A stretch of DNA of 64,000 nt, taken from the NCBI RefSeq assembly GCF_014199205.1, contig NZ_JACIJD010000011.1, positions 1 to 64,000 of the forward strand, given 5' to 3'. Positions 59,796-64,000 of the stretch are shown in pieces. The notes beneath the pieces were generated by a model. That model did no database searches, had not been told where the DNA came from, and was given only the letters and a program-made list of their open reading frames with translations. Position numbers and translations under genes: made by a program. Positions within the stretch are counted from its first letter, which is position 1; the number at the start of each line of letters is the position of its first letter. The stretch is from Muricoccus pecuniae. GTDB lineage: Bacteria; Pseudomonadota; Alphaproteobacteria; Acetobacterales; Acetobacteraceae.

Positions 59796-60635
59796 ATGTC
59801 CCAGCCTCCGCAGCACCAGAACCCGCCCGGCAGCACGGCGGAGATGACGCCCAGGCCCGACCATGGCGAGGAGAGCTACAAGGGCTGCGGCAAGCTCACC
59901 GGCAAGGCGGCGGTGATCACGGGCGGCGACAGCGGCATCGGCCGCGCGGTCGCCATCGCCTATGCGCGCGAGGGCGCGGACCTGCTCATCAGCTATCTCG
60001 ACGAGCACGAGGACGCGCAGGAGACGCAGCGCTGGGTGGAGAAGGAGGGCCGCAAATGCGTGCTCGTCCCCGGTGACATCGGCGACCCCGCCCATTGCCG
60101 CGCGATCATTCAGAAGGCGGTGGAGGAGTTCGGCCGCCTCGACATCCTCGTCAACAACGCCGCCTTCCAGATGGTGCGGCAGTCGCTGGAGGAGATCCCG
60201 GACGAGGAGTGGGTCCACACCTTCAACACGAACATCCACTCCCAGTTCTTCCTCACCAAGGCCGCGCTGCCGCACATGAAGCCGGGCTCGGCCATCGTGA
60301 ACACGAGCTCGGTGAACTCGGACAAGGCGCCGCCGAGCCTCATCGCCTATTCCGCCACCAAGGCCGCGATCGCCAACTTCACCGCCAGCCTCGGCCAGTC
60401 GCTCGCGGAGAAGGGCATCCGGGTGAACTGCGTGGCCCCGGGCCCGATCTGGACGCCGCTCATCCCCTCCACCATGCCGGAGGAGGAGGTGAAGAGCTTC
60501 GGCCAGTCCGTGCCGATGAAGCGCCCGGGCCAGCCGAAGGAGGTGGCGACGCTCTTCGTCTTCCTCGCCTCCGACGATGCCAGCTACGTCACGGGGGCGC
60601 TCTACGCGGTCACCGGCGGCACGCCCGTTCTCTGA
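59796..60635 (+). CDS. SDR family oxidoreductase (YghA/YdaD-like)
   Basis: This is a 279-aa classical short-chain dehydrogenase. After a ~35-residue N-terminal arm (SYKGCGKLTGKAAVITGG), the NAD(P) loop TGGDSGIGRAV, DILVNNAAFQM and the catalytic Ser...Tyr-x3-Lys (VNTSSVNSDK; AYSATKAAIANFT) are complete. The arm plus RPGQPKEVATLFVFLASDDASY (in part) matches the stress-associated YghA/YdaD group found in many soil and plant bacteria; the substrate is unknown. A weak EcfG-like element (GAAAC-N16-CGCT, 59720-59744) lies upstream. It is followed by a second SDR gene. Confidence 0.92.
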   Translation: MSQPPQHQNPPGSTAEMTPRPDHGEESYKGCGKLTGKAAVITGGDSGIGRAVAIAYAREGADLLISYLDEHEDAQETQRWVEKEGRKCVLVPGDIGDPAHCRAIIQKAVEEFGRLDILVNNAAFQMVRQSLEEIPDEEWVHTFNTNIHSQFFLTKAALPHMKPGSAIVNTSSVNSDKAPPSLIAYSATKAAIANFTASLGQSLAEKGIRVNCVAPGPIWTPLIPSTMPEEEVKSFGQSVPMKRPGQPKEVATLFVFLASDDASYVTGALYAVTGGTPVL

Positions 60636-60678
60636 AGCACGCCGTTCTCGGCACATGACAGCACAGCGGAGGCCCGGG

Positions 60679-61704
60679 ATGCAGCTCAAGCCCGTTTCGG
60701 AACAGGTCGTGGTGGTGGCGGGAGCCTCCAGCGGCATCGGGCGCGAGACCGCGCTCCGCTTCGCCTCGCGCGGCGCGAAGCTCGTCGTCGCGGCGCGCAG
60801 CGAGCCCGGCCTCGCCTCGCTCGCGGGCGAGATCGAGGCGCTCGGCGGCCAGGCGCTGCACGTCGCCTGCGACGTGGCCGACTTCGCGCAGGTCCAGGCC
60901 CTGGCCGAGGCGGCGGTGGCGCGCTTCGGCCGCATCGACACCTGGGTGAACAACGCCGCCGTCTCGGTCTACGCCCTCGCCGAGGAGACGAAGCCCGAGG
61001 AATACCGGCGTGTGATGGAGGTGAACTATCTCGGCCAGGTCCACGGGGCGCTGGCGGCGCTGCCGTACCTGCGCGCGGCGGGCGGGGGTGCGCTGATCGC
61101 CATCTCCTCGGTGGAGAGCATCGTTTCCCTGCCGCTGCACGCGGCCTACAGCGCCTCCAAGCACGCGGTGGAGGGCTTCACCGACGCGCTGCGCCGCGAG
61201 CTGATGGCCGAGGGCGCGCCGATCTCCGTGACGAGCGTGAAGCCCGGCACGATCAACACGCCCTTCTTCAACAACTCCCGCAGCAAGATGGACGTGAAGC
61301 CGAAGGGACCGCCGCCCTATTACGACCCGGGCGTGGTGGCGGATTGCGTCCTCTACGCGGCCGAGCACCCCGTGCGCGACCTCTTCGCGGGCGGCGCGGC
61401 CAAGAGCATGGCGGCCGCGCAGATGATGGCCCCCGGCCTCGTGGACGCGGCGCTCGCGCGCTTCGGCATCCCGGCCTCGCGCACCGGCGAGCCCGAGACG
61501 CAGGGGCAGCAGGGCAACCTCTACGAGCCGCGCGCCGGGGACAACCGGACCGATGGCGACTTCGCCGGCCGGGCCCGGCGCTTCAGCCTCTATACCTGGC
61601 TGGAGACGCATCCGCCGGCGAAGGCGCTCGCCCTTGGCGGCGCGGTGGTGGGAACGGCGCTTCTCTTCATGCGGCGGCGCGAGGAGCGCCGGCGCTGGGG
61701 CTGA
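60679..61704 (+). CDS. SDR family oxidoreductase with C-terminal membrane anchor
   Basis: This is a 341-aa short-chain dehydrogenase. VVVAGASSGIGRETALRF is the cofactor loop and TWVNNAAVSVYAL the second motif. The catalytic Ser lies in ISSVESIVSLPL and Tyr/Lys in AAYSASKHAVEGFTDALRRE. Unlike classical enzymes, ~90 extra C-terminal residues end in a hydrophobic segment, [16 protein letters not shown], followed by an Arg-rich tail, suggesting an inner-membrane anchor. ATG 60679 has GGAGG 6 nt upstream and is preferred over 60655. The substrate is unknown. Confidence 0.9.
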   Translation: MQLKPVSEQVVVVAGASSGIGRETALRFASRGAKLVVAARSEPGLASLAGEIEALGGQALHVACDVADFAQVQALAEAAVARFGRIDTWVNNAAVSVYALAEETKPEEYRRVMEVNYLGQVHGALAALPYLRAAGGGALIAISSVESIVSLPLHAAYSASKHAVEGFTDALRRELMAEGAPISVTSVKPGTINTPFFNNSRSKMDVKPKGPPPYYDPGVVADCVLYAAEHPVRDLFAGGAAKSMAAAQMMAPGLVDAALARFGIPASRTGEPETQGQQGNLYEPRAGDNRTDGDFAGRARRFSLYTWLETHPPAKALALGGAVVGTALLFMRRREERRRWG

Positions 61705-61717
61705 CCGCGCGGCGGGT

Positions 61718-62170
61718 TCAGGTGTCCAGCCGGCGCACCATGTAGACGCGCCGGTAGCCCGCCTCCTCCCGCCGCTCGGTCTCGGTGAAGCCCGCGCGGG
61801 CGTAGATGGCGCGGTTGCGCTCCATCCGCTCGTTCGTCAGGAGCCGCATCTCGCGCAGGCCGAGCCGCCGCGCCTCGGCCTCGCAGAAGGCGAGGAGCGC
61901 GCGGCCGATCCCCTGGCCGTGCAGCGACGGCTCCACCGCCAGGTCCTCGATCCAGAGATAGGTGCCGCGATCCTCGATCACCGCGAGGGCAATGATCGCG
62001 CCGCCATGCTCCATCACATGCGCCTGGCCGTGGGAGATGCGGAAGGCGAAGTCGTCGTCCATCGGTGCGGGCCGGCGGCCGAGCAGCGGGATGTAGGGGG
62101 CATAGGCGCGCTCGACGAGCGCCCGGATCGCCTCGGCCTCCCCGGGCCGCGCGGGGCGGAGCGGGCTCAT
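61718..62170 (-). CDS. GNAT family N-acetyltransferase
   Basis: This is a 150-aa acetyltransferase. The acetyl-CoA loop appears in VEPSLHGQGIGRALLAFCEA, preceded by LWIEDLAVEP and followed by NERMERNRAIYARAGFTETE. No substrate can be inferred. The ATG at 62170 overlaps the stop of the TauE/SafE gene (ATGA). Confidence 0.9.
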   Translation of the reverse strand: MSPLRPARPGEAEAIRALVERAYAPYIPLLGRRPAPMDDDFAFRISHGQAHVMEHGGAIIALAVIEDRGTYLWIEDLAVEPSLHGQGIGRALLAFCEAEARRLGLREMRLLTNERMERNRAIYARAGFTETERREEAGYRRVYMVRRLDT

Positions 62171-62880
62171 CCCGCCGCCACCAGCGAGACGCCGCCGAGG
62201 GTGGCGATGCCCAGGATCGCCCAGCGCAGCCGCGCGCCGTGCAGCCAGCGCCGCGCGGGACCGGAGAGGGCGACGCCCAGCGCGATTCCGGGCAGCAGCG
62301 CGGTGGCCAGCCACAGCTCCTCCCATCCCAATCGGCCCGCGAGCAGGGCGATGAGGAGGATGGCGAGATAGGCGATGAGCCAGAACAGCCCGAGGAAGCC
62401 GCGCACCGCCCCCGCGGGGAGATGCGCGACCACCAGCCCCATCAGCGGCCCGTGCACGCCGGAGATCCCGCCCATCGCGCCGGAGACGAAGCCTGCCCCG
62501 GCCAGCATCGGCACCGTCGGCCGCAGCCGCGGCACCGCGAGGGCGAGCACCACGGCCAGGAGCACGACGACACCGTAGCCGCGCCGCGTGGCGAGGCCGG
62601 GATGCACCACCGCCAGCGCCATGCCCGCGGCGGTGCCGAGCACCACCCCCGCCGCCGCGGGAAGCAGCATCCCCGGCGGCACCGCGCGCGAGTCCACGCG
62701 CCACTGGCCGAACATCATCAGCAGTGCCGAGAGGGCGAAGGGCACGGGCAGCAGGCGCGGATCGACCGCCGCCAGCAGCGGCACGCCGACCAGCCCGAGG
62801 CCCAGCCCGGCGGAGAGCTGCACCACCGTGGCGAGGGCGATTGCCAAATTGACGAAGACGAGTTGGACAACGTCAATCAC
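62167..62880 (-). CDS. TauE/SafE family sulfite exporter-like permease
   Basis: This is a 237-aa polytopic protein with about 7-8 hydrophobic helices in two similar halves: SAGLGLGLVGVPLLAAVDP in the first, and GAGFVSGAMGGISGVHGPLMG in the second. The family exports sulfite, sulfoacetate or other organosulfur anions; the substrate here is unknown. The start codon is GTG at 62880 with a weak ribosome site. It lies 15 nt from the end of the low-GC gene upstream and is coupled to the GNAT gene downstream. Confidence 0.87.
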   Translation of the reverse strand: MIDVVQLVFVNLAIALATVVQLSAGLGLGLVGVPLLAAVDPRLLPVPFALSALLMMFGQWRVDSRAVPPGMLLPAAAGVVLGTAAGMALAVVHPGLATRRGYGVVVLLAVVLALAVPRLRPTVPMLAGAGFVSGAMGGISGVHGPLMGLVVAHLPAGAVRGFLGLFWLIAYLAILLIALLAGRLGWEELWLATALLPGIALGVALSGPARRWLHGARLRWAILGIATLGGVSLVAAG

Positions 62881-62895
62881 GAGCTTTTACTGAGT

Positions 62896-63327
62896 TCAGC
62901 CCGACCATGCTGTCGATATTTCAACGCTCAGTCGGCGTGAAATTTTGCTCAGTGCTCCGCTTCGGAGGGCCTCAAAGACCATCCCTCCACCGTTTTCAAA
63001 GCCAGCGTCGGCGTGTCGCTCGGCCCGGAGCATATAGTGCACAAACTGCCGGACATGCTTGAAGGGTGCAGAAAGAACAGCATCTGGGTTGGTGAGGAAA
63101 ACTTCCCAATGGAAGGCTTCTGGCAAGAAATCTCGGCAGACGAAGCCGCAGGCATATGCGCCTTCTAAAAAGCGGCTGTAGGCACCTAAGTCACGAAAAG
63201 GGCCTCGGCCAGCAGCGCTCTCTTCTGCAGCGAGCTCGTCAATGAGGCGGATGAAGAATGACGCTTGGAAGGCATTGATCTTCTGCCGTGAGCTGGGTGC
63301 GAGGCCGGAGATCGCAGTGGAAGCCAT
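62896..63327 (-). CDS. Unknown protein encoded in low-GC DNA, DUF6508-like
   Basis: This is a 143-aa cytosolic protein starting [16 protein letters not shown]. It has alternating hydrophobic and charged segments (FIRLIDELAAEESAAGRG; FVHYMLRAERHADAGFENGG), aromatic-rich FHWEVFLTNPD and no signal peptide. The LRAERHADAG...FEALRSGAL pattern recalls DUF6508, but I am not certain. GC is about 56% over 62881-63240 by hand count, far below neighbouring genes, and AT-ending codons are common, pointing to acquired DNA. The ATG shares TGATG with the tldD stop, which argues for real translation. Confidence 0.65.
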   Translation of the reverse strand: MASTAISGLAPSSRQKINAFQASFFIRLIDELAAEESAAGRGPFRDLGAYSRFLEGAYACGFVCRDFLPEAFHWEVFLTNPDAVLSAPFKHVRQFVHYMLRAERHADAGFENGGGMVFEALRSGALSKISRRLSVEISTAWSG

Positions 63328-64000
63328 CACACCGCCGTGCCGCCGATCGTCAGCCCCATCATCTTCAGCGTCGGCTGGCCCACGCCCACCGGCACGCCCT
63401 GGCCCTGCTTGCCGCAGGTGCCGATGCCGGCATCCAGCGCCATGTCGTTGCCGATCATGGAGACCTGGGTCAGCGCGCTCGGCCCGTCGCCGATCAGCGT
63501 CGCGCCCTTCACCGGCGCGCCGATCCTGCCGTCCTCGATCATGTAGGCCTCGGAGGCGGAGAAGACGAACTTGCCGGAGGTGATGTCCACCTGCCCGCCG
63601 CCGAAGTTCACGGCATAGATGCCCCTCTTCACGCTGCGCAGGATCTCCTCCGGCGCGTGCTCGCCGCCGAGCATCACCGTGTTCGTCATGCGCGGCATCG
63701 GCGCGTGGGCGTAGCTCTGGCGGCGCCCGTTGCCGGTGGGGGCCACGCCCATCAGCCGCGCGTTCTGCCGGTCCTGGATAAAGCCGGTGAGGATGCCGTC
63801 CTCGATCATCACGGTGCGGTTGGTCGGCGTGCCCTCGTCGTCTACGGTCAGGCTCCCGCGGCGGTCGGGGAGGGTGCCGTCATCCACCACGGTCACGCCC
63901 TTGCTCGCCACGCGCTGGCCCATCAGCTTCGCGAAGGCGGAGGTGCCCTTGCGGTTGAAGTCGCCCTCCAGCCCGTGGCCGATCGCCTCGTGCAGGAGGA
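63327..64000 (-). CDS. tldD: Metalloprotease TldD, C-terminal part (5' end outside window)
   Basis: These are the last ~224 residues of TldD, which with TldE cleaves unfolded or modified peptides and matures microcins. At the window edge the metal-binding [11 protein letters not shown] (HExxxH) is visible, followed by [73 protein letters not shown] and the terminal [20 protein letters not shown] with the conserved Cys. The reading frame is intact to base 64000. Its stop overlaps the start of the low-GC gene. Confidence 0.96.
   Translation of the reverse strand, partial: LLHEAIGHGLEGDFNRKGTSAFAKLMGQRVASKGVTVVDDGTLPDRRGSLTVDDEGTPTNRTVMIEDGILTGFIQDRQNARLMGVAPTGNGRRQSYAHAPMPRMTNTVMLGGEHAPEEILRSVKRGIYAVNFGGGQVDITSGKFVFSASEAYMIEDGRIGAPVKGATLIGDGPSALTQVSMIGNDMALDAGIGTCGKQGQGVPVGVGQPTLKMMGLTIGGTAV

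Overview
This 64 kb window is very GC-rich chromosomal DNA, almost fully coding, from an alphaproteobacterium. The likely home is Rhodospirillales/Acetobacteraceae, close to Roseomonas. This is inferred from gene content and order: hprK-rapZ-EIIA-HPr-ptsI-ahcY-ftsK; DUF2066-CDP-alcohol transferase-perM-hdaA-ppk-ppx; an orphan Bug-type binding protein; and a plant-type gshA. No rRNA, tRNA, CRISPR array, insertion sequence or prophage was seen.

Layout. 1-240 is the 3' end of a mannose-1-phosphate guanylyltransferase/phosphomannose isomerase. 347-5198 is a TetR regulator, a perfect 24-bp palindromic operator candidate and a sugar-type catabolic operon (Gfo/Idh oxidoreductase, DUF993 aldolase-like protein, sugar isomerase/epimerase, Bug binding protein). 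5195-7294 (minus) is a YjbH-like outer-membrane exopolysaccharide protein. 7599-11147 holds a 66-aa hydrophilic protein, a P1 peptidase, a manganese catalase and a threonine dehydratase-like enzyme. 11291-15743 is the regulatory PTS operon, followed by ahcY and ftsK. 19974-22973 carries a YjlB-like cupin and an endonuclease/phosphatase plus phospholipase-D pair. 23099-26211 is a GtrB/GtrA-like pair with a polytopic membrane protein. 26968-28903 (minus) has purM, purN and a tiny cytochrome oxidase subunit IV-like gene. 29040-36312 carries DUF2066, CDP-alcohol transferase, PerM, HdaA, Ppk and Ppx.

The centrepiece is 36486-53956, one long co-directional operon of alpha-glucan and trehalose metabolism: glgE, a treS-maltokinase fusion, glgB, glgX, treZ, malQ, treY. 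TreY/TreZ make trehalose from glucan, TreS/maltokinase turn trehalose into maltose 1-phosphate, and GlgE/GlgB rebuild branched glucan, while GlgX and MalQ trim and reshuffle chains. No glgA or glgC is in the window. A PAS/HWE-type histidine kinase overlaps the treY stop, and a single-domain response regulator converges on it.

The right end holds ubiA plus a methyltransferase (minus), rsmE-gshA (plus), two short-chain dehydrogenases, a TauE/SafE-GNAT pair (minus), an unrecognised gene of clearly lower GC, and the 3' part of tldD.

The most interesting observations are a catalytically degenerate GH13-like N-terminal half on GlgE, a lysine-rich repetitive N-terminal extension on PTS enzyme I that must be translated, a low-GC unknown gene wedged between tldD and tauE, a perfect TetR-type operator, and a small minus-strand gene with its own promoter and terminator candidates. 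No wholly new multi-gene system is evident.
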